Shown: positions 48,501 to 60,432 of the stretch, piece by piece | How positions within the stretch are numbered: the first letter of the stretch is position 1 | Layout of the letters: each line of letters starts with the position of its first letter | Assembly (NCBI GenBank): GCA_963573315.1 | Contig: OY752146.1 | Span: forward strand, 868,001-932,000 | Reading direction: 5' to 3' | Origin: Entomortierella parvispora | Taxonomy: Eukaryota > Mortierellomycota > Mortierellomycetes > Mortierellales > Mortierellaceae | DNA: 64,000 nucleotides | Notes under the pieces: generated by a model | What the model was told of the DNA's origin: nothing | The model's input: the letters and a program-made list of their open reading frames with translations, nothing else | The model's database searches: none | Made by a program: the position numbers and the translations under genes

Positions 48501-50714
48501 GCTGCTCTGGATCTGAAGGGTGTCCAGTTCACGATCACGGATGCTGCAGCTTACACTGATTTCACGACCTTTGCTTTGAACAACGCCAAGTTTGACTGGA
48601 CCATCTCGACCACAGGCATTGTTGTCAACGCCTTGGGCGCCTCCATGCCAGGAGTCTCCATGAGCAAGACGGTCACTTTGGACGGATTCAACAAGCTTGC
48701 TGGTCTGCAGTTGATCGACTACATCATTGAGTCGTACGATGATGCTGGTCTACATCTGTCCATCAGTGCCTACGTCCAGAACCCTTCAACTATCGGCATG
48801 ACGATCCCAGTCTCCAACTTCCAGACTTTGTTCCATGGCACGGTTCTCGGCCCTGCAGTCGCTACCAACATGCAATTGGTTGCTCACTCACCCTCGAACT
48901 TTGCCTTGAACGCTACCATCTCTGCTGGTCCCAACCCTGCGGCGTTGAAACCCTTGCTCGAGGGTATTTTCCATAATGCCATCAGTAATGCATCAACTCC
49001 CTTGCAGGCTAAAGGCATGGGTGCACCGGGACTCTCGTGGTTGGATGCGGCCATCCAGACTTTGAGCCTTGACACCGCCTTGCCACCTCTGCCATATTCT
49101 CCTATTGTTGCTGTCAAGATTGATGCCATGGAGATGGATTTCAGTTGCAGTTCTTGTATCTGGCAACCGAATGCGATCTCAACAATCACGGCTCAGACCA
49201 AATTGCCCTTCCGTAACCGCGCACCCATTGTGGCTTTGAGTCAGAGTGTACAGATTCTTGACACGGAAGGCAACATCGTCGGTACTCTGGACACTGGCTA
49301 CGCTGATGCTACGGCAACAGGAGATGACCTAGTTACTGTTACAACACCACCTGCACCCCTGGTTGTTCCAGATGCCTCGCAGAGGACATATGAGAACTTC
49401 ATTGGTAACCTTACTGCAGCTGACCTATACACACTGGGCTTGAGAGGCACTGCATCATCCAAGTTGCGCTTGGGACCATTTGGAGACATTGAAGTCAAGG
49501 GAATTGCACTTGACGTCAGAACAGACATTGCTGGTCTTCAGGGACTCAAGAATATCGAGTTTATCTCGATATTGAATATGGATGTGGGAATTGACCTTGG
49601 CAACATCTGGATTTTTTCGCAGGTCATTGTTCACAACCCTAGTCAACTGACGCTCACGATCGGCGATATGAATTTATTGGCAGGCCTTGACTATCTCCCT
49701 ACTGGGTTGTTCGGAGAGTCTACTATTAACGGTCTAAAGCTGGTTCCTGGTCCCAATAATATGGCGGCGATCCTGAAGCTTATGTCGAAAACATATCCCG
49801 AAAACGCAAGTAAAGTCGCCAGCGCTATCGTCAATCCGAACGTCAACTCGACTGCCGTGTACCTCTATGGATTCTCGGGTTCCAGCTCGAATCCGGCTTT
49901 AGCGGCTGGCTTGGCCAACCTACGCACCTCTACGACCATTTATAAAGGCAGCGCGATAAACGTAGTCCCGCCATACGACCCTGTTTGGGACATGAAGATG
50001 CTACCAAACACAGGAGTAGATGGTATCTTCGAGTTATCCGCAATGTTTCACAACCCCTACCCAGGTATTGAGATTTCGATCCTAAGTCTTGATTCCAATC
50101 AAGACTTGTTCCCCGGTACATGGGAAGACCTTTGGATTGGAAGTATTGCTGGAGCCCCGACTTCCCTGGGAGATTGGTTCCCCGATCCAACATTCGAGCC
50201 GGTTGTCTTTGGACTTAATGAAACTTCCAAGAAGGTCACTTGGAAGGCGAAAATTGGCCTGACCGGCATGCAAGGGAGCTTCTTTAACTTTCCAGATGAG
50301 GTGTGGGCCTCTTACGTCCAGACTTGTATTGCGGCGCCTTGCATCACCAACAATATCTTTATGCCCGTCATTACCATTGGTCAAGACAAAACACCTCGGA
50401 GTGTGGACTGGTCTTGCCTCGGCTACTATCCCAGCCCTTCAGGTAGCGCGTGTACAACTACAATTAAGGCACCTGCAGATTTTGGAGTCATTCGTCAGTA
50501 TCTTGATATTCTTCGTGGCCCTACCCCCAGCCCGCCGCCTACGTTGTCTCCTTCTCCAGTTCCTGTAAGCCCTTCGCCATCAATCACAGCGATCCCTTCG
50601 CCATCAATCACAGCGATCCCTTCACCAACCTCCTCCTCCGTAATGAGTTCCGCAACCGAAGCCCCTTCTGCTTCCGTGCCTGCCCCCAGTGGCACGGCCA
50701 CCATTGCTCCTTAA
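45552..50714 (+). CDS. Large DUF3712 / Tag1-like single-pass membrane protein
   Basis: Exons: 45552-45788, 45896-46059, 46165-46352 and 46468-50714; 1,611 aa. A short acidic cytosolic N-terminus (residues 1-35) ends in RRRK. One transmembrane helix follows (FWMFCIPNLIITTIVAVLLG, about 37-60), giving a signal-anchor, type II topology. The rest is a series of beta-sandwich LEA-2/DUF3712-like modules with recurring patterns such as NPSSISLSAGDVVLALMYKG and LGTVTMPNLSIVPGTNTV, many Asn-X-Ser/Thr sites and few cysteines. The C-terminal 70 residues are Pro/Ser/Thr-rich with an exact SPSITAIP duplication. Known relatives include yeast Tag1, a vacuolar membrane protein linked to termination of autophagy; placement in the vacuole or endomembrane is inferred from that family. 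No C-terminal GPI or membrane signal is seen. Confidence 0.85.
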
Positions 50715-51633
50715 GGAGATGACAAGTTCTTTTCATGATCCGTTTGCTCTAGATCTATTTCTCCTCCTCCTCCTCCTCCTCAATCCCACAAAAATATAAT
50801 ACCCACCGCGTTTCTTAATTATAAGAACCGGCCTCGATCTGCTACGTATGAGCCTGCAGATGAAGGCAAGACTCATACTCCTTATTGCTGCTGTCACCCC
50901 TGCAAAGTGCTAGGATAATGAACTCTTTCGTCTCAGACCTTCAAGGGGTAGTTAATCGCGACACCGATTACCTTCTTCAGACCAAGAGCGCCAACATGCT
51001 GCATCCTAAGACGAAATGCGCGTGATGGGTTGAGTATCCAAGAAACCTGTGTTGGAGATAGCACCTTCAATGTCACTCTGGAGGTTGGCATCCTTGAGTG
51101 CTGGGATTGTTCGAAACCATTCTGGTCCTTTATAGTCAAGCATTTGAAGGGTCAATGGTAAGTCTTTCTGGCTGCCAGGAGTGCCGTGCGCAACGACCCC
51201 TGTCTTTTTTCATTTACGAAAGTTTTCATCATCATATTCCAAGAAATCTCCATTCACCCAGAACCTCCCCCGACGAAAACTCTTTGAGCGGGCTGGCAGC
51301 TTCTCAACATTGTGCTCACGAAACCTGTCGGAGTAGTGACTCTCAAGGCAAGAACAAGGGACGCGAACAACCAGATGACGCGCCACATGCATGTTAGCGG
51401 CACTGCGTCGGGGAGAGGATAGGAACACGAGCACCATGCAGCAGAGAAAGAAAGAAAAATGAAAAAATGAGCTCGGACCGCAGTTTCATTTCCTCTCTTT
51501 CCTCCAGCCCGATTGATTGATAGATTGACATCTTTCTTTCTTGTTCATCTCTCGTCTCCATCGTCTTCCTCATTCTCGTCTCATTCTCATTCGGACATCA
51601 CGTCACTTCAGCCCATTCACCCCTCTCCAACTC
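50715..51633. other. Intergenic region between DUF3712 and carotenoid oxygenase genes
   Basis: Contains a (CTC)n tract at about 50760-50780, a possible gene remnant on the minus strand (50933-51139) and a pyrimidine-rich 5' leader at 51490-51633. Confidence 0.5.
50933..51139 (-). pseudogene. Short unrecognised gene remnant
   Basis: Two adjoining minus-strand pieces look coding but lie in different frames: KDANLQSDIEGAISNTGFLD in one, then MQHVGALGLKKVIGVAINYP in the other, ending at a stop near 50933. This suggests the 3' end of a decayed gene with a frameshift. Family unknown. Confidence 0.25.
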
Positions 51634-53813
51634 ATGGCCCACCATTCCTTCTCAACTACGCAAGCGGCTGCTGGCTGGAAGACACAGACGCGCGAGCAGC
51701 TCACATACTGGGTTCCCGAGGTCGATATCAAAGGCATCCTTCCCCGCGACCTTGTCGGTACCTTTTTCCGCAACGGTAAGTGGGCGGATCCATGACTAGG
51801 CAGTTCTCTCACACCTCTTCATGTCAGTGTAGACTTGACCCCTCTTTCTCCCAAAAAGTTGTTCTCTTCTTCACGCACACAAACGCAGAAACACAGAAAC
51901 ACACGCCCATTCGCAACCCACACCCAAGTTATGCCTCACTTTCACTTCCCTTTCACTTTCAGTTCCAGAAAACTGACACGTGACAACCTTTTCATGTGGG
52001 GAACCGACCGTGCTTGTCGCGTCTGACAGTCTTTTTTTTTTCTCGCCTGCCCTCTTTAGGTCCTGGCAATGACAGCGTGGGATCAACGCGGCTCACTCAT
52101 CCGATCGACGGGGATGGTCTTGTCGTCGCCCTGACCTTTCCTGGAGATGGCCATGTCCACTTCAACTCCCGCTTCGTTCAATCCCGCCATCGAGTGGAGG
52201 AGCAAACTGCTCGCAAGATGATCTATCGTGGCCAAATGGGCACTGACCCCAACTCCTTGGGCGCCAACCTCAAAGCCCTCGTAAAGATCAAACTGGGTTG
52301 GGAGAAGAACTCGACCGTGCTCACTTTCAGGAACCCGTCCAACACCAATGTCTACATGTGGGAGGTAAAAAAAATCAGACAGAGAGCAATCTTTTTTTTT
52401 TTTTTTTTTTTTTTTTGGCTGAATCAGACCCTGGCAACCAACAGAAAATTTCGTTTCTAGGGAAAAGTGCTCAGTGCACATGAGACTGGTGCGTAGCCCT
52501 CTTTTATTTCAGCGCACTCTAACGACGAACGCAGGAAACTGACGTATAAACCACTCTGATTGAGTATAGGACTGCCTCATTGCTTGGACCCGACCACGCT
52601 GGAGACGATTGGCGAAGAAGACTTGGATGGAACGCTCAAGCTGCGTGTTCTCGGAGCTCACTTCCGATATGACCCCCATTTGGATCGACTCGTGACCATG
52701 TCCGCCAAAGCAGGTGTTAACCGCTTGCCTTCGCTTCAGATCAATGAATATGGGCGTGAATGGGCAGTCAAGAGTCTGCAGGTACCAAACATTATTAGTG
52801 CACACGTCCCTTGGTTTGCAAAGGAGATTCGTCTCTTTATTCACTCGGACCTTTTTTAGACGTTCCGCATCCCAGGACTCAACTACGCTCACGACCTGTT
52901 GATGAGCAAAAATTTCTACATTGTTCAGATCACACCCTTTGTGAATGTCTCGACCGTGGACGCCTACATGTTCTTCTTGGGTCTCACGTCTCCCGGGGAT
53001 GCCATGCGTTATAACGACCACTTGCCCTGCCGATTAGTCATTATCGCGCGCTCACCCGAGATTGCACAAAGAGTATTAGGAGGCAAAGAATGGATTGAGG
53101 CTGATATCCCTGAACCTTGCCACATTTTTCACTTTGGTAACGTTCAGGAGATCTTTTCCCAGGAAACCGACGCGGACGGACGACAAAGGATCATTGGCCT
53201 GGATCTGACGGCGGTCTGTTTAGGCAAGAAATTCAACATGGAGTTTGAAAACAAGACTTGGCTCAGTAATGCCTCCAAGGCCCCTGGACTCTTGACCGAG
53301 TTCAAGGTTCAGTTGGGAGCCGATCCTTCCAAAGACAAGCCAAAGGTTTCGCAACGGCTTTTGAGCAATGCCTCGGTCGAGTTCCCGGCTGTGCACCCGT
53401 ACAGACATGGATTGCCCACCCGGTACACGTACATGATGGCGTCGAGTGATCCCAAACGACCCCATTACTTCACCGCTGTGTTGAAACACGATCTGCTGGA
53501 TGACAAGAAGACGAAGATCTGGGAGAGCGAGGGCGTGACAGGCGAGCCTTGCTTTATCCCCCGAGGAGGTTACTCGATTGTTGGGGAGGACGACTCCAAA
53601 CGAAGGGAGGAAGATGACGGTTATGTAGTCGTGCAGGTCTACCATCCCAGGAAACAAACTACAGATTTCGCAGTCTTGGATGCCAGTTCTATGGAGTTGC
53701 TGGCCACCATTGGCTTGAAACATCACGTCCCTTTTGGATTCCACGGCACTTTTACGCCTGAAGTATTCCGGACAGAATCCGCACCTCCGAGCTTGATCAA
53801 GGCTAAGATCTAA
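51634..53813 (+). CDS. Carotenoid cleavage oxygenase (RPE65 superfamily)
   Basis: Non-heme iron dioxygenase that cuts carotenoids or related polyenes. Exons: 51634-51775, 52060-52364, 52461-52488 (a 28-nt microexon), 52570-52781 and 52860-53813; 546 aa, the usual size. It begins MAHHSFSTTQ, then WVPEVDIKGILPRDLVGTFF and the typical RNGPGN, and LTHPIDGDGLVVALTF. The four iron-ligand histidines can be placed in GAHFRYDP, YAHDLLMSKNFYIV, IFHFGNVQE and the C-terminal PFGFHGTF. Acidic second-shell residues follow expected spacing. No signal peptide. In Mucoromycota such enzymes start trisporoid pheromone or apocarotenoid synthesis; a similar role here is an inference, since no carotenoid biosynthesis gene is adjacent. 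It is convergent with the ABCC gene. Confidence 0.93.
52392..52416. repeat. Poly-T tract in an intron (25 T)
   Basis: A homopolymer in intron 2 of the carotenoid oxygenase gene, just upstream of the 28-nt microexon. It may serve as a strong polypyrimidine tract for that exon. Confidence 0.85.
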
Positions 53814-54163
53814 AAAGAGGATTTTTGCTTTTGCTTCTTATGGCCGAGCGATACCCAGCCAAAAGAAAAAAAGAAAGGAGCAAATAATAAAAATGAGTGC
53901 ATGGGTTACCATTGACACCTGCAGAAAGCAACAACGAAATGGCGCTGCATTTGCAGTTTGGGAATGATGCCACGGTTCTTGGAACTTCTCACTGTCGATG
54001 ACCAATGACAGGACATTTCGTAGGGAAAAAAAATCTTCGTTGACTCGCGGCGTATGAATCCCTAACATCTACTGAGAGCTGGGGTGTATGTGTGCAAGGC
54101 ACTCGGCACGTTTGCTTGTCTATTGCAGCAAATACTTGATATTTCTATGGCTATCATTTTTCT
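53814..54163. other. Convergent 3' intergenic region
   Basis: 350 bp between the stop codons of the carotenoid oxygenase (+) and ABCC (-) genes. It should hold both 3' UTRs and polyadenylation signals; AATAATAAAAAT at about 53884 is a candidate A-rich signal for the plus-strand gene. Confidence 0.5.
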
Positions 54164-57100
54164 CTATACTTCACCGGCTTGCTCTGCCAGTTTAAAAAAC
54201 ATGGACCCTTTGTCCTGTAGCAAAACCTCTGGGGTGTCATACTCGAGAACACGCCCTTGGTCCAAAACCAAGATCCTGTCAGAGTCCATCACAGTCTTGA
54301 TCCGATGAGCAATTGTCAAAACGGTGCGATCCGCAAACTCTTTCCGGATGGTCTTTTGGATCAGCTCGTCAGTCTGCACATCCACAGCGGCAGTAGCTTC
54401 GTCCAAGATCAAAATACGGCTCTTTCTCAGCAACGCTCTTGCCAAACAGATCAACGACCGTTGTCCGACCGAGAAATTCTCTCCTTGAGGAGCGACACCG
54501 AATGATAGCCCTCCCGATAAACTTGCAATGTACTCTTTGAGATGGGCTCGCTCCAAACACTCCCAAAGATCAAAGTCGTCACGTTCCGAAAAGGGATCCA
54601 GATTCTCACGAATCGTTCCTGCAAAGAGGGTGGGTTCCTGTGGGATAATAGACAGGTGTTGTCGGAGATCCCGCAATCCCAATGTTGAAATGTCAATTCC
54701 GTCAATCTCAATCTTTCCTTGAGATGTAAAGTCCTGAGAATCTAGACTTGGTGTTTCTTCCAGAGTTTGAAGACCTGTGTTGTCGGTGGCTCGAGCCCAA
54801 TAACTGTCTGCTGCTTCGATCATCCGAAAAAGAGCCAAGGTCAACGACGACTTGCCTGCACCGGTGCGACCCACAATGGCCACCTTCTCTGCTGGCTTGA
54901 CTTCAAACGAAATCTCTTTGAGCACTAAATCCAACCCTTCGCGGTAGCGTGTCGAATAGTGATCAAACTTGATCCTGCCGTGAACTGGCCATCCGCCTCC
55001 CAAAGCTCTCAGAGTTTCGGCAGAACCTCCAACTTGTTCCGTCTCCAAGGGTGCCTCCGTCTTTAGTTCGGCGTATTCCTGAATTCTCTCCACAGCGACC
55101 AGTTGCGTTTGCAATTCGCTATAATTGTGGACAGTCCAAATCATGGCATTGGTGATGGTCATTGCAAAATTCAATGCCAATCCTGCAGTGCTCGCGTCCA
55201 CAGATCCCCTTGGTGTAGCCAGAACGAACCAAAGGGTCACCATAAGGATCAACCCAGAGCTCATTATCTGTGTTCGACATTCCATCCACCGGACGCAATG
55301 CGTAAAGACCACAGACGCGTTATTGTGATAATCGATCTTGGCATCATTAGACTGTCGGAAACGGTCCTGAACCTGCATCGCTCGGATGGAGGAGAGACCT
55401 CCCAGGGACTCTGTAAAATGTTGGAAAATAGGCGATTTTGCAACAGACTCGATTCGCTTGACGGATCGGGAGGCCACCAAATAGTACTGCTGGATATTAG
55501 CAAAGGCTAAGAGGAAAAACGGTAACACTAGCAAAAAGATAGGAGTCGTGACTGCAACAATGATAATCGCCGCCAAAAGTGCTGATGCGTTGTTTACAAC
55601 CTCGTAAAATTTGTTGGGGATTCGTCCATCCACGGTGGCAATGTCACTCGATAATCTGTTGAGAATGCGACCGAGGCTGATAGAAGAGTAGGGGATAGGC
55701 AGAGTTTGTTAGTGTAAAGAGTTGATATGAAAACAAAGAGAGAAGAAAGGGCGTCCTGTACACAAACTTACGGAGTGGTATCAAAGAACGCAGCAGGAAG
55801 ACGCAAAACCCTTTCAATCAGGACCTTGTGCAAGATTTCAGATGCTCGGATGCGTGCCACTGCAAAAATGATCCACATTGTAGCGATGACGACAAAGACA
55901 TAACCAAGAGTCAGCAGTGCAAAGACTGAAAGGAACACACCAAGCGAAGGTGGGGGAGGTCCAGATTCTCCATGTTCCTTGTATTTCTCATTGACGTTGA
56001 TCCAATACTTGAGCCAGAGGTTCGTGGAGACCAGAAAAACTTGAGTGAGCACCAAAGAAAGCAAAGCCAAGATGGCATTCTTGTATGATCTAGAACAAAA
56101 ATACATAGACTATATCGGTCAGAAACATTGAACAGAACAAGTGCTGAGTTGTTTTGTAAGGTAGATGTGGTCACTTACACCGCGCGGATGTATGTCATAA
56201 AGACAGCCCATGTAACAGCGCCATCTTGGATCTTTTCGGCTGCAACCAGCTCTGCTTTTTTGTCCTTTGTAGTATCGTTGGACTTCGTTCCACTTTTGGA
56301 GATACGGTCGCTGGCATCACTGGCTATCTCGGAGCAATCGACGGTCGAAGAGTCCCCCGTGGTACATGGATCGAGGTCCTCTTGATCCACAGACGCGTGT
56401 GACTTGTTCTTTCTGCGTCGATGCTCCACAGAGTATTCCATAATCAAACTTGAAAAGGTCCTCTCCAGAGCCATAAGGCCATTATAGCTACCAGATTCAA
56501 TAATCTTTCCCTCCTTGAAGACTGCAATTTGATCCATTTCTTTCAAGTGATGGATTCCATGGGTTACCAGCAGCCGTGTTTTGTTGCCAAGCAAGCCCTC
56601 TGGACCAATCAACTCTTTCCAAAGATGTTGATCTACATGGGCGTCAACAGCGCTAAGAGGATCATCCAGTAGATAGATGTCCGCGTCCTGATAGGCTGCC
56701 CTCGCCAAAGAAACACGTTGTTTTTGACCTCCAGACAAGTTGATGCCTCGCTCTCCAATTTCGGTGGCGTCCGACGCAGGCAAAAGCGCAAGGTCGGGCT
56801 CTAAGCCGCATGCAAAGACAATACACTGGTACCGTTCCTGATTGAAAGGCTTCCCGAACAAGATATTGTCCCGCAGTGACATATTGAGGATCCACGGTTG
56901 CTGAGGAGCATACCCTATACTGCCTTTGACTAGCACATGGCCATTTAACCTGTACATCTCGCCAATAACAGCGTTTAGTAAAGAAGACTTGCCAGCTCCA
57001 ACGGTACCGATGAGTCCCACCAATTGACCCCTGGTAGCCGTGAGACTGATGTTTTCGAGCGTAGGCTTGAAAGCATCAGCTGCCACTTCTGCCTCTCCTA

Positions 57101-59881
57101 CTCGATCGACGGATGGCAGCAGGCTGCAATGCTCATCTACAGCTTCCTCTTCATGGCCGTGTTCAGATGTTCTGTCTGGTTGCTTGGACCATGAAAACGT
57201 CGCATCTGTCAAAGCCACCACAACTTCCCCGGGTTGTTTAGGGACGTTGTCCGGAACTCTATCAACTGCCTCGGGGTCGATTTCTTCCAGCATGAGGAAC
57301 TTTTGAATACGTTTCGTCGACACGGCAAGATCCATGGTTTGTGAAATTGCCTCGGACAGACTTGAAATCGGGACGCGAAGCATACCAAAGAGCGCCATGC
57401 TGACAAACACGATCTGGGGTGTCAATTCACCCGGTGTGAAATTGGGCCCTCCCCATGTGGCATAAACAGACAGTGTAACCAGACAAATGACCAGAGTGGA
57501 GGACACGTAGAGAAAAGACATTGTGGCTGCCACGATACCGATCCGGCGCAACTCAAACAACTCTTTGTTGCGATATCCCAGGATCCTTTTGAGGAAAGCA
57601 GACTCCCTGTCATTTAATGGTCGTTGCTGTTAGAAAGAGAAATTTGGATCCTTGTGTACCAACATACGAAATCTTTTTTTTTTTTTTTTGATATTCAACA
57701 TTACCAGGAGTAAAGCTTCACCACTTTGATTGCTGAAAGGACTTCGGTTGTAACACGGATCCGCTCATCCATCTGTCCAAGCTTAAGTCTCTGCAGCTTG
57801 GCCGAGAGTTTTGCTCGATAGAACTGGATAGGGATCAGACTGATCATGGCGAGTAAACCAACCAGAGTGCTCCACCCAAGCAGATCGTACACTAATCCAA
57901 AATCATTTTCGACAAGGTGTCAGTAGCCACAGTCACTGCTTTGGCAAACGAAAGGCAAAGATAAAAGGGCAGTACTCACATAGCCAGAGAGAGGAGCCAA
58001 TCTCGATAGGGAAGGAGATCCACATGCTCAAAAAGACGAATCCCTCGCTCCAACGCTCTGTAAAATGGGTGTAAATAGTTACCTCACACGCCCGAAGATT
58101 GGCTAGACAACAGCATCCCCATAAACTATACCTGCATCGACCGACATTAGATTTGTGATGGACACAGCAGGGGACGATGACGGTTGACTAGTCGGGCCCT
58201 TGCCGCTTGCAACAGCCGCTGTCGGGCCATCCGTCTTTGACTTCTTCTCTAACCGATCTTGTTGCTGCTGACGGACGGCAGGCGAGAGTCTCATGGACTT
58301 TTGATAGATTATCGAAATCAATTGCGATCTCGTATGGAAACTTAGTGAGATGGACTGGTCTCGATTGAGTACCAACAAGATCGCGCTAGCCAGCGTCATC
58401 AGGAACATACCCACGGCCAAGAATAACCCGTAGGAAAGCGATGGGATCTCTCCCTTCCTTTCAGGATCCGTGGGTTGGACGCGAATGTCTTGTAGATACG
58501 CAAGAAAGAGACTCAGGATAACAGGCACCGCGAACGTTGCTGCAGGTCGCAAGATCCTGGTTAAAATGAGAGGCCAAAAATAGACCGACTCTGCTCGAAA
58601 GATGGCCCAGAACAGGGAGGGTCCGTCACTGTGGTTCGACTCCGAGGACGACGACGACGACGACGACAATTGCTTGCTCTGGCTCGCAAGTCTCCACAAC
58701 AACAGGGCTTGATCCCAACAAGTTTGCAGTCTTGCATTCTTGGATTTGAGGTACTCGGGCAATTGATGCTCGATATTCTTGGGTGTCAGGGAACCCCTTT
58801 TCATCGACAAGGTCAGGATCGGCTGCTGGTAATGAAACGTGCACCGGGAGCAAAAATTGGCCTTGTCGAGATACGAAGCGCCTGCAGCCGTGGCCCGCTT
58901 CTGAACCAAGGTCTCCCCACGTGGCCAGGCTTCAACTACAAAACCTAGCACGAGCACCCCCGCCAATGTCAAGAGTGGCCATCCAATGGTCGAGATGATG
59001 TCCTCAGCACGCTGTCCATGCCAGGATGAGGAAATGAAACTAGGATTACCAGCCTCTGCCAAAAGGTAGAGGGTTCGGATGTGGATTAAGACGGAAGCGA
59101 TGAAAAGGATGAAGAGTGAAAAAAGGATATTCGAGGACCGGATCGTGTATAGGTGCTCGTAATAGTTTACAAACGGTGCCAAAGTCTTGAGAGAACGCGC
59201 CAGAATGTAAAAGACGAGTGTGAACAGGAGGTACAGTACGAAATATACATCCAACCACCAACTGCGCCGATTGCTCTTTGTGATCTTACCCAGACGATGG
59301 CGATGCTTAAATAACACAAGAATGGCAGGGGACCCGTCTGTGCGCCATAGTCCATTCCAGCAAGGAGGAGCGCGCTCGCGGCAGCCGCAACCATACACAC
59401 CTGCGTGGGCCAATAGATCCAACCGGTGCGGCCATACGCGTGGACTCGACCGTTCCTTGACAGGTAGATCAATCGACCTGCGAGGAAGATAATGGCTATG
59501 ATAGACAGGGCACCAAAGAGGATACTTTTTTTGGGACGCCGACATTGACCCCAATGTTAGTCACATATCAATGCGCAAGCTTTTGTTTGCCCCGACAACT
59601 GTTCCCACACCAACCTGTACTCGAAGCAAAGAGTAAAGCCAAACCGGTGCTGTGCTGCAGGGCCCTGGCATAGTTCATTGAATAAAACGTTTCTCGTTAA
59701 TGTCGATCGACGAATGGGCAACCGGACTCATGGAGGACAAAATTACAAAAAGAGGGCATACCCATCCTCCTAGCAGTCGGCAGGACAAAAGTCCAGGGCC
59801 CTTACTATCGAGCTCGGGCCAGGGGTCCAGGGACGAGTTCAGAGGGGCAGGATAGTTGAGGAATGGATGTTGCTGCGCCAT
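54164..59881 (-). CDS. ABC transporter, ABCC/MRP family (full-length with TMD0)
   Basis: ATP-driven exporter of conjugates or drugs, likely vacuolar or plasma membrane (YCF1/MRP group). Exons as read: 59762-59881, 59615-59664, 58132-59524, 57980-58057, 57705-57891, 56179-57606, 55772-56089 and 54164-55676; about 1,680 aa. An N-terminal TMD0 begins CFEYSILFGALSIIAIIFLA. TMD1 follows, then NBD1 with Walker A GTVGAGKSSLLNAVIG, signature LSGGQKQRVSLARA and Walker B IYLLDDPLSAVD (Asp for Glu, usual in ABCC). TMD2 follows, then NBD2 with GRTGAGKSSLTLALFR, signature FSVGQRSLICLARALL and LILDEATAAVD. The third exon needs a frame change near 59260-59320. A 56-nt intron with a weak GTGTTA donor (about 59262-59317) would restore phase; otherwise there is a frameshift in the sequence. 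The start MAQQHPFLNY is the first ATG. Confidence 0.92.
57674..57689. repeat. Poly-T tract in an ABCC intron
   Basis: 16 T (poly-A on the coding strand) in the intron between 57606 and 57705 of the ABCC gene. It has no clear role. Confidence 0.8.
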
Positions 59882-60432
59882 AGGTTCGGGGAGGAGAGAG
59901 GAGTGAAGAAATATGGAGAGGAACAAGGAAAGCCAGAGGCAAGGAGGGTCTTCCTTTTGTTGAGAACTAGGAATATGAAATGTGGCAAGGAGGGTCCCTT
60001 TTATCGCATTTCGGCGCAAGAAGACCGTGGGCGCATTTCTTTTTGGGTTGGTACCACGTCAATCCTTGCGGACGATAAAAATAACAAGGGCCGGCGGAGA
60101 AGGGGAAGGGGTTGGCGCCGAAGGAGGAGCGAAAGAAGCAGAAGACGAAGAGTCAGACTGGATCCACAACGCCGGGATACCGAATCTATACTGACCTACA
60201 CCAAAAGCACCGTTCTCCTATCTTTATCTTGACGGTCGGCATGCCCATGCCCATGCCCATGCCCATGGGAACAAATGAACCAACCAATCGCATCTGACTT
60301 GTGCTCTCATCATCTTCCTAGATCATCTCTCATTCATTTCGGATCTCGTTTGTTTGTTTGTTTGTTCTATTTTCTCCCCCTTTGTTGCTCCATCATCAAC
60401 CAAGCTATCGTGGTCAATGTTGTCTACAGGAT
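59882..60432. other. Intergenic: ABCC promoter and SLH1 3' region
   Basis: 551 bp between the ABCC start codon and the SLH1 stop codon, both genes on the minus strand. It is purine-rich near the ABCC start and contains a (CCCATG)n minisatellite and a (GTTT)n tract (about 60349-60364). No gene is seen. Confidence 0.5.
60240..60267. repeat. (CCCATG)n short tandem repeat
   Basis: Between four and five copies of the hexamer CATGCC/CCCATG in tandem, in the spacer between the SLH1 and ABCC genes. Function unknown. Confidence 0.85.

Noticed and set aside
51541..51633. Arg-rich, presequence-like extension upstream of the carotenoid oxygenase
   Set aside because: The extension has no ATG (it starts at TTG), so the first ATG at 51634 is used.
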